This document shows, piece by piece, positions 9,127 to 17,776 of a DNA stretch of 64,000 nt. Source of the stretch: CAWBJP01 sp963789165 (lineage in GTDB: Bacteria; Actinomycetota; Acidimicrobiia; IMCC26256; BP-133); the NCBI GenBank assembly GCA_963789165.1, contig CAWBJP010000014.1, positions 121,977 to 185,976 on the forward strand, read 5' to 3'. Below the pieces are notes generated by a model, which was not told the DNA's origin, did not search any database, and saw nothing but the letters and a program-made list of their open reading frames with translations. The translations under genes were made by a program, and so were the position numbers. How positions within the stretch are numbered: position 1 is the stretch's first letter; every line of letters starts with the position of its first letter.

Positions 9127-10251
9127 CTAGGCACGGGTGATGACCGGGTCCTGCACGAGCCCGAAGCTCTGCAGCACGCCGAGCAGCTCCCGATGGCCGA
9201 AGGCCTGGCAGGCGGACGCGAAGCCCGTGCGGCGGGTGGCGCCGCTGACCAGCTGGGCGGCGGCGAAGGCGTTGAGCAGGCCGGTCTGCTTGTAGTTGCA
9301 GTTCCCGTGGAGCACGACCTGGGCGTTCCCGAGGGGTCCCGAAGCGTGGACGGAGTCGACGGAGATGTTGATGCGGGGGTTCTCCCGAGGAGGCATGGCC
9401 GGAGTCACTCCGGACGCCTGCTCGTGGAGGACGGCCAACTTCTGCTCGAGCTCGAGTCCCTCGACCCCGGCCAGCACGGCCTGGACGATCTGGGGCACCC
9501 CCTGCATGAGCGGGCGGTTGAGCAACCCGCCGACCACCTTGACGTTGCTGACCCGCGGGTCGCCCTTGAACCAGACGGGGTGCGAGGTGCCGCCCCAGGG
9601 CAGGGCAAGGCCGATCTCGTGCTGACCCGGGACCACCACGTCGTAGAGCTGGCCGTCCGCCGGCCACTCGACGTACTCGTTCTCCTGGAGGAAGTAGGCC
9701 TTGGACAGGGCGGCGTTGACGAGGATGGTGGCGGTCGAGGCGACGGTCGGAGCGCCCTTCCAGAACACGATGATGTCGAGGGTGTCGAGCCCGGGCTGCT
9801 CCAGGGCGATGTTGGCCGCGATCTCGCCCGTCGTGTACATCTGGGCGATTCCGGGCGACAGCAGCAGGCCCTGGGAGGCCATGTCGTCGCCGTACTTGGC
9901 CTGGGCGTCGAGCATCCAGTCCTGCTCGCCCGTGGTGTCGGTGTAGTGGCAGCCGGCGGCGAGGCAGGCCTGGACGACCTCATGACCGAACTGGGCGAAG
10001 GGGCCCACCGTGTTGACGACGGTCCTGGCGCCGGTGAAGAGCTTGGTCAGGGCGTCGGTGGAATGCTCGACCTCGGCGATCTCATAGTCGGCCGTCTCGA
10101 TGCCCGGCACGTTGCGCTCCATGGAGCTGGCGAGGCGGTCCTTGCTCCGCCCCGCGGCGATAAACGGGAGATTGAGTTCCCGCAGGTATTCGCAGACGAG
10201 CCTCCCGGTGTATCCCGAGGCCCCATAAACGACAACGGGCTTGGTGCTCAT
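9127..10251 (-). CDS. Saccharopine dehydrogenase-like NAD(P)-binding protein
   Basis: The 374-residue protein opens with a Rossmann nucleotide-binding motif (VVVYGASGYTGRLV, residues 6-19), followed by TVVNTVGPFAQFG and CHYTDTTGEQDWM. These are typical of the saccharopine dehydrogenase / trans-acting enoyl reductase superfamily. Actinobacterial members are often uncharacterised or take part in lipid chemistry. The ATG at 10251 is preceded by GAGGTGATGAC. The gene is divergent from a PucR-type regulator and likely co-regulated with the acyl-CoA synthetase downstream. True saccharopine dehydrogenase activity is unlikely from context. Confidence 0.75.
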   Translation of the reverse strand: MSTKPVVVYGASGYTGRLVCEYLRELNLPFIAAGRSKDRLASSMERNVPGIETADYEIAEVEHSTDALTKLFTGARTVVNTVGPFAQFGHEVVQACLAAGCHYTDTTGEQDWMLDAQAKYGDDMASQGLLLSPGIAQMYTTGEIAANIALEQPGLDTLDIIVFWKGAPTVASTATILVNAALSKAYFLQENEYVEWPADGQLYDVVVPGQHEIGLALPWGGTSHPVWFKGDPRVSNVKVVGGLLNRPLMQGVPQIVQAVLAGVEGLELEQKLAVLHEQASGVTPAMPPRENPRINISVDSVHASGPLGNAQVVLHGNCNYKQTGLLNAFAAAQLVSGATRRTGFASACQAFGHRELLGVLQSFGLVQDPVITRA

Positions 10252-10323
10252 GTCATCACCTCATGTCTCGAAGGTACGCCGAGTCTGGCTGAACCATCCC
10301 GGGGCAGGCGAGAGAGACTTCTC

Positions 10324-10338
10324 TAGAATCGTCCAGAC
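10324..10338 (+). promoter_or_regulatory. Candidate -10 box for a leaderless transcript
   Basis: TAGAAT at 10324-10329 ends ten bases before the ATG at 10339. That spacing would start the mRNA at or next to the start codon, and no ribosome-binding site is visible. Leaderless messages are common in Actinomycetota. I see no convincing -35 box. Confidence 0.35.
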
Positions 10339-11544
10339 ATGGTTGGAGGTCTCTACAGTCCCCCGGCACCGAAGCGGCGGGTCGACCGGGCCACGTGGGA
10401 CCGGGAGATCCGGCCCCTCCTGACCCGGCTGACGGCGCGCGACAACGACGTGGCCGACGGCGCCATCGCCAACCTGCGCAAGGTCCTTCCCTCCTACCGG
10501 GACGTCAGCGACGAGGCGCTGCGGGCCTCGGCCCTGCGCAACAGCGCCAACACGGTCAAGACACTTTCCGCCCGCCGCCTGCCCAGCGACGCCGAACTGG
10601 CCGATGCGGCGGTGGCGGCCGGTGACCGGGTCGCCCAGGGCGTGGCCATCCAGGACGTCCTCACCGCCTACCGCCTGTCCCTGCACCACATCCGCGAGTT
10701 CCTCACCGAGGCGGCCACCACCGCCAACTGCTCCCCGGCGGTGACCCTGGAGATGGTGCAGCTGCTGTGGACCCTGGCCGATGCGGTCGGCGTGCGCCTC
10801 GCCACCGTGCACCGCGACGCCGAGCTGGACATCGCCCGCCACGACGAGCGGCAGCGGGCTGAGTTCCTGCGGGGGCTCGTCTTCGGCTCAGTGGCACCGG
10901 CCGAGATCCGGCGCCTCGGTCCGGCCTACGGCCTGGCTCCCGACCTGCATTATGTCGCCATCCGGGGCCGACCCGCACCCGGGCATGAAGGCGCAGAGCT
11001 GGTGCGGGTTATCGCCTCCGCGGTACGGGGCCACGGCCACAACGCCTTCGTCGATGTACTCGAGGGCGACGTAGTCGGCGTAGCTCCCCGAACGCCGGAG
11101 ATCGCCCGTTGTCCCGGAACCATCGGGGTGGGACCGCCGGCCGACCTGGCGGCCATCGAGCCGTCCTTCGCCACCGCCAGCCGGATCCTCGAAGTCGCCG
11201 GTCGCTTCGGACAGCAGGGCGTTTTCCGTCTGCAGGACCTGTCCCTTCGGGTGGCGGTGGCCGCCGAGGACGAGCTGGGCGAGCTCTTGATGGGCCGCTA
11301 CCTCCGGCCGCTGGCCTCTCTGGGGGCTCGGGCTGAGGCGGTCCGGGAAACGGTGGAGGCGTTCATCGACAACGGGTTGAACATCAAAGCCACCGCCGAG
11401 GCGGTCGACGTGCACCAGAACACGGTCCGCTACCGCCTCAGCCGGTTCGAGGAGCTGACCGACAGTTTCCTCGAGCGCCCCTTCACCGCCTTCGAGGTGT
11501 GGTGGGCGCTGCAGTGGGCCCGGCTGAACCCCGACGCCTTGTAG
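10339..11544 (+). CDS. PucR/CdaR-family transcription regulator
   Basis: The 401-residue regulator has a helical N-terminal sensor of about 170 residues (DNDVADGAIANLRKV, VAIQDVLTAYRLSLHHIREF). A GGDEF-like middle domain, typical of this family, follows. The C-terminal PucR helix-turn-helix reads FIDNGLNIKATAEAVDVHQNTVRYRL near residues 340-365. It is divergent from the saccharopine-like gene and upstream of two SDR genes, so it probably controls this small metabolic cluster. The ligand is unknown. Confidence 0.85.
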   Translation: MVGGLYSPPAPKRRVDRATWDREIRPLLTRLTARDNDVADGAIANLRKVLPSYRDVSDEALRASALRNSANTVKTLSARRLPSDAELADAAVAAGDRVAQGVAIQDVLTAYRLSLHHIREFLTEAATTANCSPAVTLEMVQLLWTLADAVGVRLATVHRDAELDIARHDERQRAEFLRGLVFGSVAPAEIRRLGPAYGLAPDLHYVAIRGRPAPGHEGAELVRVIASAVRGHGHNAFVDVLEGDVVGVAPRTPEIARCPGTIGVGPPADLAAIEPSFATASRILEVAGRFGQQGVFRLQDLSLRVAVAAEDELGELLMGRYLRPLASLGARAEAVRETVEAFIDNGLNIKATAEAVDVHQNTVRYRLSRFEELTDSFLERPFTAFEVWWALQWARLNPDAL

Positions 11545-11644
11545 GGCTCTCCAAAGCGGGCCCGGGTTCTCTATCGCAGCCTCCGTGGCAGGGGCGCCAC
11601 CGGCGGGCCATGCTGGGGCGGTTCGCACCAAGGGAGGACGTGGC

Positions 11645-12403
11645 ATGCCTGAACTGGATGGGAAACGGGCGATGGTGACCGGCGGGGCCCAGGGCCTCGG
11701 CCTGGCCATCGCCAGGCTGTTCATCGAACGTGGGGCCAAGGTGCTCCTCGCCGACATCGACGAAGCCGGAGCCAAGCAGGCGGCCGACGAGCTGGGCGAC
11801 TCCGCTCGGGCGGTGCGCTGCGACGTGACCCAGGCCCACGAGCTCGAGGCGGCGGTGCAGGCCTGCGTCAGTGCCTTCGGTGGCCTGGACATCATGGTCA
11901 ACAACGCCGGCATCGAGATCGTCAAGCCCCTCTTCGAACACACCGAGGAGGAGTTCGACCGGATCTATGAGATCAACGTCAAAGGCGTGTTCCTGGGCAT
12001 GAAGGCGGCCTTCGCCGCCCTGCCCCAGCCGGGAGGCGTGATCGTCAACATCTCCTCGCTGGCCGGCCTCGGCGGGGTGCCGCTGTTCGGCGCCTACTCC
12101 GCCTCCAAGGCGGCCGTGGTCCAGATCACCCGGGCGGCAGCCATCGAGATGCGGCCCACCGGCGTCCGGATCAACGCCGTCTGCCCGGCCTTCGTCAACA
12201 CGGCCATGGTCGATCGGCTCAAGCCGATTGTGACGGAGATGGTCGGCGTCCCATTCGACACCCTGGCGGCCATGAAGCAGGGCCGGCTGGGCACTCCCGA
12301 GGAGGTAGCGGAGATGGTGGCCTTCCTGGCCTCGGACGACTCGTCGTTCTGCACCGGCGGGGCCTACGTGCTCGACGGTGGCCTGCAGGCGGGGATGCTG
12401 TGA
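11645..12403 (+). CDS. Short-chain dehydrogenase/reductase (SDR)
   Basis: This is a classical SDR of 252 residues. It has the coenzyme motif TGGAQGLG (residues 12-19), NNAG near 88, a catalytic Ser in VNISSLAG, and the YSASK catalytic Tyr/Lys near 155. An acidic residue in LADIDEAG suggests NAD(H) preference. The ATG at 11645 follows AGGGAGGACGTGG. The stop overlaps the start of a second SDR (TGATG), so the two are translationally coupled. The substrate is unknown. Confidence 0.88.
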   Translation: MPELDGKRAMVTGGAQGLGLAIARLFIERGAKVLLADIDEAGAKQAADELGDSARAVRCDVTQAHELEAAVQACVSAFGGLDIMVNNAGIEIVKPLFEHTEEEFDRIYEINVKGVFLGMKAAFAALPQPGGVIVNISSLAGLGGVPLFGAYSASKAAVVQITRAAAIEMRPTGVRINAVCPAFVNTAMVDRLKPIVTEMVGVPFDTLAAMKQGRLGTPEEVAEMVAFLASDDSSFCTGGAYVLDGGLQAGML

Positions 12404-13203
12404 TGCCCGGGGCCGGGGGTGTCCCCAACAGCACGGGCCAGCTGGAAGGCAAGGTCGCCATCATCACCGGTGCCGGCAAGGGCATCGGCAAGGCGATCGC
12501 CGAGGCGTACGGCGCCGAGGGCGCCACCGTGGTCGTCTCCGACATCGACGAGGGTGCGGCCAAGGAAGTCGCCTCCGGGATTCCCGGGGCGACCTCCATC
12601 GCCTGCGACGTGCGCAGTCCCGAGCAGGTGCAGGCGCTGGTCGACCAGACGGTGTCCCAGCATGGTGGGCTGCAGGTCATGGTGCCCAACGCCGGCATCG
12701 GCCGGCCCGTGCCGCTGGCGGCCATGGACTACGACGAATGGCGGGCGGTGACGTCGGTCAACCTCGACGGCGTGTTCCTCTGCATCCGCTACGGGGCTCC
12801 TGCCATCGCCGCCTCGGGCGGTGGATCCATCGTCAACATCTGCTCGACGACGGCCCAGGCCGCCGTCCCGCTCATCGGCCACTACGCGGCGGCCAAGGCC
12901 GGCGTCATGTCGCTCACCCAGACGGCCGCCATCGAGTTCCGGGACCACGGGGTGCGGGTCAACGCCATCCTGCCCGGCTTCTGCGACACCGACATGGTCA
13001 ACAACGTGAAGGCCGACTTCGAGTCGATGCTGCCCCTCGAAGCCATGGGGGGCATGGACGGCGTCATCGCCATGAAGCAGGGCCGCTACGGCACCGTCGA
13101 GGAGGTGGCCCGGATGGCCGTCTTCCTCGCCTCGGAGCGCTCCAGCTTCTCCAACGGCAGCCCGTTCGTCCTCGACGGCGGCTGCCGGGCGTCACTCCTC
13201 TAA
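12403..13203 (+). CDS. Short-chain dehydrogenase/reductase (SDR)
   Basis: This is the second SDR of the pair, 266 residues. It has the coenzyme motif TGAGKGIG, PNAG in place of the usual NNAG, the catalytic Ser in VNICSTTA and YAAAK. The last part (MKQGRYGTVEEVARM, FVLDGG) closely resembles the end of the preceding SDR (MKQGRLGTPEEVAEM, YVLDGG), so the pair probably arose by duplication or forms a heteromer. I chose the ATG at 12403 because it gives a TGATG overlap; a GTG one codon earlier is also possible. Confidence 0.85.
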   Translation: MPGAGGVPNSTGQLEGKVAIITGAGKGIGKAIAEAYGAEGATVVVSDIDEGAAKEVASGIPGATSIACDVRSPEQVQALVDQTVSQHGGLQVMVPNAGIGRPVPLAAMDYDEWRAVTSVNLDGVFLCIRYGAPAIAASGGGSIVNICSTTAQAAVPLIGHYAAAKAGVMSLTQTAAIEFRDHGVRVNAILPGFCDTDMVNNVKADFESMLPLEAMGGMDGVIAMKQGRYGTVEEVARMAVFLASERSSFSNGSPFVLDGGCRASLL

Positions 13204-13228
13204 CCGACTCCCTCCCTGTCGGTGGATT

Positions 13229-13258
13229 GGGACGGCCCCGCCCCGGCGGGGCCGTCCC
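13229..13258. terminator. Bidirectional hairpin between convergent genes
   Basis: The 12-bp perfect arms GGGACGGCCCCG and CGGGGCCGTCCC surround a 6-base loop, midway between the SDR stop (13203) and the response-regulator stop (13274). The position suits a shared terminator for the two converging transcripts. Confidence 0.6.
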
Positions 13259-13273
13259 GATTGTCCGAGCCGG

Positions 13274-13942
13274 TTAGGACTCGACCGGGGCGAGCAGGCC
13301 GCAGCGCCCGGCCAGGGCCGCCGCCTGGAGCCGGTTGGTGACCCCGAGCCGGCGCAGGAGGACGGCCACGCGCTGCTTGCCCGTCCGCTCCGAGACGTGG
13401 AGGCGCTCCGCGATCTCGGTGCTCTCCAGCCCGGCGGCGATCAGGCGCAGCAGGTCCAGGTCCTCGGCGGTGAGGTCGCTCATCGCCCGCTGACCCGACC
13501 GGGTCCACGTCTCGAGGAGGGCGGAGAGCACCGGTACGGGCACCACCGACAGCCCGGAGGCCAGGGCGATGAGCGGCGGCACCAACTCGTCGGGCTCCGA
13601 CGATTTGAGCAGGAAACCGTCCGCCCCCCTACGCAGTGCCTCCACCGCGCTGGCCACCTCGTCGTTGCCCGACAGGGCGAGGACATGGACGTCGGGATAA
13701 TGCCGCTTGACCGCCTCGACCGCCGCCAGCCCACCGGGCGGCGGCATGACCAGGTCGATGATGGCCACCCGGGGCCGGTGGTGGCGGACGAGCTCCAGGG
13801 CTCGGCTGGCGTCCTCCGTCCGGGCCAGGACGCGCACCCGACTTTCGGGGTCGGTGTTGAGCAGCAGCTCGAGGCCGCGGGAGAAGAGCTGGTGGTCGTC
13901 GACGAGGACGACGGTGAGAACCTCGTCGCCAATGATGCTCAC
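13274..13942 (-). CDS. LuxR-family response regulator
   Basis: A 222-residue NarL-type regulator. The receiver domain keeps the acidic pair (D15, D16), the phospho-acceptor Asp (D63 in VAIIDLVMPP) and the conserved Lys (K113 in FLLKSSE). The C-terminal LuxR helix-turn-helix reads LRLIAAGLESTEIAERLHVSE followed by LLRRLGVTNRLQAAALA. The GTG start at 13942 overlaps the stop of an upstream, similar regulator (GTGA). The partner histidine kinase is not in this window. Confidence 0.85.
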   Translation of the reverse strand: MSIIGDEVLTVVLVDDHQLFSRGLELLLNTDPESRVRVLARTEDASRALELVRHHRPRVAIIDLVMPPPGGLAAVEAVKRHYPDVHVLALSGNDEVASAVEALRRGADGFLLKSSEPDELVPPLIALASGLSVVPVPVLSALLETWTRSGQRAMSDLTAEDLDLLRLIAAGLESTEIAERLHVSERTGKQRVAVLLRRLGVTNRLQAAALAGRCGLLAPVES

Positions 13943-14632
13943 GGCGGAGCCACGACGTCGTCGAGGAGCCCCGCTTGACCGGCCAGCGCCGCGGCCTGGA
14001 TCCGGTTGGCCACGCCCAACCGGCGGAGGAGAAAGGCGACCATCCGCTTGGCCGTCCGCTCGGAGACGTAGAGCCGCTCGGCGATCTGGGTCGTCTCCAG
14101 CCCGTCGGCCACCATCCGCCACAGGTCGACGTATTGGGCGGTGAGGTCGTCGAGCAACGTGGAATCGCGGGGCACGGCCGAGCCGACCAACCCCGAAAGG
14201 AACTCCCGGGGGACAATCGCATGTCCGGAGGCCACGGCCAGGACCGAAGCCACCACGTCGCCGGCGACGGCCGGTCGGACCAGGAACCCCAAGGCCCCGG
14301 CGTTCAGGAGGGCCACGGCCAGGTCGCTGTCGGTTTGGCCGGCCACGGCCAGGAGGCGGGTCGAGGACGACGCCTGCTGGAGATCCCGGACCGTGCCCAC
14401 AGCCCACAAGGGCGACACCGGCGCCCCCACCAGGTTGAGGACAGCGACATCGGGTCGGAGGCGGCGGACCAGGTCGACGCCCCCTCGCCGCGTCGTCGAC
14501 CCGGCCCACGACGCGGACGGCTCCCCCCGAGGCGCCGTCCAGCTCCACCTCCAGCTGGCCCCCCTCCGGGCTGTCGCCGATCACGACGACTGTCACGGTC
14601 TGCAGGCTGGACCTCCCCTCACCGAAACGCAC
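13939..14632 (-). CDS. LuxR-family regulator with degenerate receiver domain (one frameshift)
   Basis: This is a paralogue of the next gene, with which it overlaps by four bases. The receiver lacks the normal phosphorylation site: the position of the acceptor Asp reads VAVLNLVG (Asn), and the conserved Lys is Arg (LGFLVRPA). The LuxR helix-turn-helix is intact (ADGLETTQIAERLYVSERTAKR). The frame breaks near 14490 in a G-run, between VDDAARG and VDLVRRLRPDVA, which is probably a sequence error. The ATG at 14632 is a reasonable start, 41 bases after ftsB. A phosphorylation-independent role or heterodimer with the intact paralogue is inferred. Confidence 0.65.
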
Positions 14633-14673
14633 AGCCTGACAACCGGGGCGGTGCCCGGCAAGAGGTCTCCCGG

Positions 14674-15039
14674 TCAGAAGACCCGATCGAGCGTGCCCTG
14701 GACCCAGGCGACCACTGCGTTCGGCTGGTGCGACGGGGTTTTGACGGGCGGGGGCACCACCGGCGGCGGGGCCGGCACCGGGAGGATGGCGTAGGCCTCT
14801 TCGCCGGGGCGCACGAGGTTGTAGCGGGAGCGGGCCAGGCGCTCGATCTCGTCGTCACGCTGAAGCCGGTCGACGGCGGTCTGGAGCCGGCCGTTCTGGG
14901 CTTCGAACAGCTCGAGGCGCTCGGCGGCGGCGGCGATCTCGCGGCGCTGGGCCACGTAGGTGCGGGTGGGGAACACGGCCCCGAAGACGAACCCCACGAA
15001 GACGACAGAGGCGACGGCGATGCGGGCCTTGGAGCTCAC
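14674..15039 (-). CDS. ftsB: Septum formation initiator, FtsB/DivIC family
   Basis: A small bitopic division protein of 121 residues. It has a short cytoplasmic N-terminus, one membrane helix (IAVASVVFVGFVFGAVF), and a coiled coil (VAQRREIAAAAERLELFEAQNGRL). The family's RDDEIERLARSRYNLVRPGEEAYAIL motif follows, then a Pro-rich tail. The GTG at 15039 overlaps the enolase stop (GTGA). Enolase next to FtsB/DivIC is standard in actinobacteria, which supports the name. Confidence 0.85.
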   Translation of the reverse strand: MSSKARIAVASVVFVGFVFGAVFPTRTYVAQRREIAAAAERLELFEAQNGRLQTAVDRLQRDDEIERLARSRYNLVRPGEEAYAILPVPAPPPVVPPPVKTPSHQPNAVVAWVQGTLDRVF

Positions 15040-16325
15040 CGCTGACCCTGCTTCCCCTGCCGCTCAAAGGGCCGGGCGTAGGCGGCCGCCTCGGCCAGGT
15101 CCTCTTCGATCCGAAGGAGCTCGTTGTATTTGGCCACCCGGTCCGACCGGGCCGGCGCCCCCGTCTTGATCTGGCCACAGTTGGTGGCGACCGCCAGCGA
15201 GGCGATGGTGGTGTCCTCCGTCTCTCCCGACCGGTGGGAGACCACGCTGGTGTACCCGGCCCGTCCAGCCAAACCCATGGTCTCCAGGGTCTCGGAGAGG
15301 GTGCCGATCTGGTTCACCTTGACCAGCACCGAATTGGCCACCCCGGTCTCGATCCCCCGGGCCAGCCGGGCCGGCGAGGTGACGAACAGGTCGTCGCCCA
15401 CCAGCTGGACCCGGTCCCCGAGGCGCTCGGTCAGCTGCCGCCACCCGTCCCAGTCGTCCTCGGCCATGCCGTCCTCGACGGAGACGATCGGGTAACGGTC
15501 GCACAACCCGGCCAGGTACTCGACGAATCCGCTGGCGTCGAAGTTGGCCCCCTCGCCGGCGAGCACATACCGGCCGTCGGCGAAGAACTCGGTGGAGGCC
15601 ACGTCCAGGGCGAGGGCGATCTCGGTACCGGGGACGTACCCGGCCCGTTCCACGGCCTCCACCAGCAAGGCCAGGGCGGCCTCGTTGGATTCAAGGCTGG
15701 GGGCGTAGCCCCCCTCGTCGCCCAGTCCCGTGGACAACTCCCGCTCCCGCAGTAACGCCTTCAGGACCTGGTACGTCTCCGCCCCCCACCGCAGCCCCTC
15801 GGAGAAGGAGGCGGCGCCGACGGGCATGAGCATGAACTCCTGCAGGTCGACGTTGGAGTCGGCATGGGCGCCGCCGTTGAGCACGTTCATCATGGGGACG
15901 GGCAGAACGTGGGCGCCCACCCCGCCCAGGTAGCGGTACAGGGGCAGGTCCATCTCGTCGGCCGCCGCCTTGGCCACGGCCAGGGACACGCCGAGGATGG
16001 CGTTGGCCCCCAAGCGGGATTTGTTGGCCGTGCCGTCCAGCTCGACGAGCGCCGCGTCCACCTCCCGCTGGGCCGAGGCATCGAACCCGACCACGACGGC
16101 ACGGATCTCGCCGTTGACGTGGGCCACGGCCCTGGAGACCCCCTTGCCCCCGTAGCGGTCGTCGCCGTCGCGCAGCTCGTGAGCCTCATGCGCGCCGGTG
16201 CTCGCCCCGCTCGGGACGCCCGCCCGGCCGCGGGCTCCCGAGTCGAGTACGACGTCGACCTCCACGGTGGGCTGGCCCCGCGAGTCGAGGATCTCCCGGG
16301 CCTCAACGTGCTCGATGATGCTCAT
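15036..16325 (-). CDS. eno: Enolase
   Basis: The glycolytic enzyme converting 2-phosphoglycerate to phosphoenolpyruvate. The 429-residue length is normal. Motifs seen are REILDSRGQPTVEVDV, GVPSGASTGAHEA, the NVLNGGAHADSNVDLQEFM region, GDEGGYAP, the metal ligand SVEDGMAEDDWDGW, and the signature LVKVNQIGTLSETL. The ATG at 16325 gives the standard start (MSIIEHVEAREI). The gene is intact, unlike many neighbours. It is followed by ftsB with a 4-base overlap. Confidence 0.97.
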   Translation of the reverse strand: MSIIEHVEAREILDSRGQPTVEVDVVLDSGARGRAGVPSGASTGAHEAHELRDGDDRYGGKGVSRAVAHVNGEIRAVVVGFDASAQREVDAALVELDGTANKSRLGANAILGVSLAVAKAAADEMDLPLYRYLGGVGAHVLPVPMMNVLNGGAHADSNVDLQEFMLMPVGAASFSEGLRWGAETYQVLKALLRERELSTGLGDEGGYAPSLESNEAALALLVEAVERAGYVPGTEIALALDVASTEFFADGRYVLAGEGANFDASGFVEYLAGLCDRYPIVSVEDGMAEDDWDGWRQLTERLGDRVQLVGDDLFVTSPARLARGIETGVANSVLVKVNQIGTLSETLETMGLAGRAGYTSVVSHRSGETEDTTIASLAVATNCGQIKTGAPARSDRVAKYNELLRIEEDLAEAAAYARPFERQGKQGQR

Positions 16326-16439
16326 TGGCCACTCCCGCGCACCCGCCGCACCGTATCGCACGAAGAGCCTCCGGACGCGGAACTGCCGTGCCCCCACCAG
16401 GGCACGGCAGTCACCGCAGATCAGCAGGAGTGCGTGGTA

Positions 16440-17618
16440 CTAGTTGCAGCCACCCGTGATGGTGCTGGTCAGGCTACCGAGGAGCCCGCCCACCGAGCCG
16501 GAGGCCGAAGCGGAGCAGCCCGTGGGGAGGGGCAGACCCGGCAGGCCGCCGCCGAGCAGGCCACCGCCAAGCAGGCTGTCGACCGTACCGGTGACCGTGT
16601 CGAGCACAGGAGCCACCGTGCTGGTCACCGGGCCGAGGACGTCGGGGATGGCCGGCAGACCCGGGACCGGCAGGGCCGGGAGCGGGGCGGAGGGGACGAC
16701 CTGGGTGGGCAGCGGCAGGGCCGGGAGGGACCCGATGCCGGGGAGGCCCGGCAGGCCGGGAAGGGACGGGATGGGAAGGTCGGGGATGGCCACGCCGTCC
16801 ACGGCACCATCGACGTTGCAGTTCACACCCACGTTGCCACTGTCGGTCACCTGGAGGGCACCGCCGGTGATGTCGGTCAGGTCACTGACGAACGAGGCCA
16901 AGAGGCCGCTGATCGCAGTGGGGACCGCGCTGGCCACGGCGGTGGGCAGACCACCGGTCACCGAGCAGGGGACCCCGACCGGGAGGCCACCGGACAGCTC
17001 GGCCAGACAGGCCGTCTGCTCCTCGATGGTGTTGATCACGCCATCGGCGCTGGGCAGAGCGACGGGGAGCGCGACCGGCGAAGCCAGCCCGGCGGCACCG
17101 AGGTCGTTCATGGCCAGGCTCTGAGCCTTGGCGAAGAGGTTCAGGCCGGCCTTGAAGATGCCCGCGGGCACCGGAAGGCTCACCGGCAGGGCCACCGGAA
17201 GGTTGCAGGCGCTGGGAACGACGCCGGCAGCGAGGCCCTCAACGTTGGGGAGGCCGCCCCCGACGATGCCCTGGGCGGAGCCCAGCGCGCCGGTGGCGGT
17301 GTCGAGAGCGTTGGTGGCCATGGCCAGGAGGCCGGTGGCGTCGGGGATGTCCACGCCGGGCAGGTTGGGCAGCGCGGGGAGGCCGGGAAGGCCGGACAGG
17401 CCGGGCAGGCCGATGCCCGCCGCCGAGGTGTCACAGCCGGCGTCATTGTCGGAGCCGGTGACCATCCAGCAGTTGGCTGCGAGCTGGTCGGTCACCGCCG
17501 AGATACTTGCCGCCGAGCTGGCCGCCGAGGTGAGACCGGCAACCGACACGACTGCGCTGGCCACGCCGGAGGCGCCGAGTACAACGGCGGCGATTCCGAG
17601 TGCGATGTGCTTCTTCAT
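16440..17618 (-). CDS. Secreted GLPGLP-repeat protein
   Basis: I do not recognise a characterised family. The 392-residue protein starts MKKHIALGIAAVVLGASGVASA (signal peptide) behind a strong AGAGGAG site. It is built of low-complexity G-L-P and A-L-P repeats, such as GLPGLSGLPGLPALPNLPG near residue 75 and a longer run near 280. There are six to eight Cys in short islands (NCWMVTGSDNDAGCD, TACLAEL, VPCSV, VNCNV, TGCSAS, TGGCN). No membrane anchor or sortase signal is seen, so it is probably secreted or wall-associated and disulfide-bonded. A structured leader lies upstream. Confidence 0.6.
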   Translation of the reverse strand: MKKHIALGIAAVVLGASGVASAVVSVAGLTSAASSAASISAVTDQLAANCWMVTGSDNDAGCDTSAAGIGLPGLSGLPGLPALPNLPGVDIPDATGLLAMATNALDTATGALGSAQGIVGGGLPNVEGLAAGVVPSACNLPVALPVSLPVPAGIFKAGLNLFAKAQSLAMNDLGAAGLASPVALPVALPSADGVINTIEEQTACLAELSGGLPVGVPCSVTGGLPTAVASAVPTAISGLLASFVSDLTDITGGALQVTDSGNVGVNCNVDGAVDGVAIPDLPIPSLPGLPGLPGIGSLPALPLPTQVVPSAPLPALPVPGLPAIPDVLGPVTSTVAPVLDTVTGTVDSLLGGGLLGGGLPGLPLPTGCSASASGSVGGLLGSLTSTITGGCN

Positions 17619-17647
17619 ACGAGAACTCCTCTGCATCCGGGCGGGGC

Positions 17648-17690
17648 GTCCGTGCCCCGGAAAGGAACTAGCTAGGTCATCGGCACGGAC
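17648..17690 (-). promoter_or_regulatory. Hairpin in the 5' leader of the secreted-protein gene
   Basis: The 9-bp perfect arms GTCCGTGCC and GGCACGGAC enclose 25 bases that include the palindrome CTAGCTAG. The structure lies 30-72 bases upstream of the start at 17618. It may regulate expression as an RNA leader or serve as an operator. I could not match it to a known riboswitch consensus. Confidence 0.35.
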
Positions 17691-17728
17691 GTAGTCCTTC
17701 CGAAGCAGAGAGATCCGGACATAGCCCC

Positions 17729-17749
17729 CACCAGCGGACAACGCTGGTG
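17729..17749 (-). terminator. Hairpin downstream of mazG
   Basis: The arms CACCAGCG and CGCTGGTG enclose a 5-base loop, 28 bases beyond the mazG stop (17777). It would end the mfd-ppiC-mazG transcript. The T-run is weak. Confidence 0.45.
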
Positions 17750-17776
17750 ACAACCCGGGGGATTTGGGGTCGGGGA

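Noticed and set aside
9193..10326. Plus-strand frame of 377 codons
   Set aside because: Shadow of the saccharopine-dehydrogenase-like gene; low-complexity Gly/Val/Leu composition and no ribosome site.
15864..17675. A long open frame (about 600 codons) on the plus strand
   Set aside because: It is antisense to enolase and the secreted protein, rich in Gly/Arg/His, and has no domain. Long antisense frames are common at this GC content.
17619..17776. Cyclic-di-AMP or cyclic-di-GMP riboswitch before the secreted-protein gene
   Set aside because: There is a stable stem, but I could not match the conserved bases of either class.
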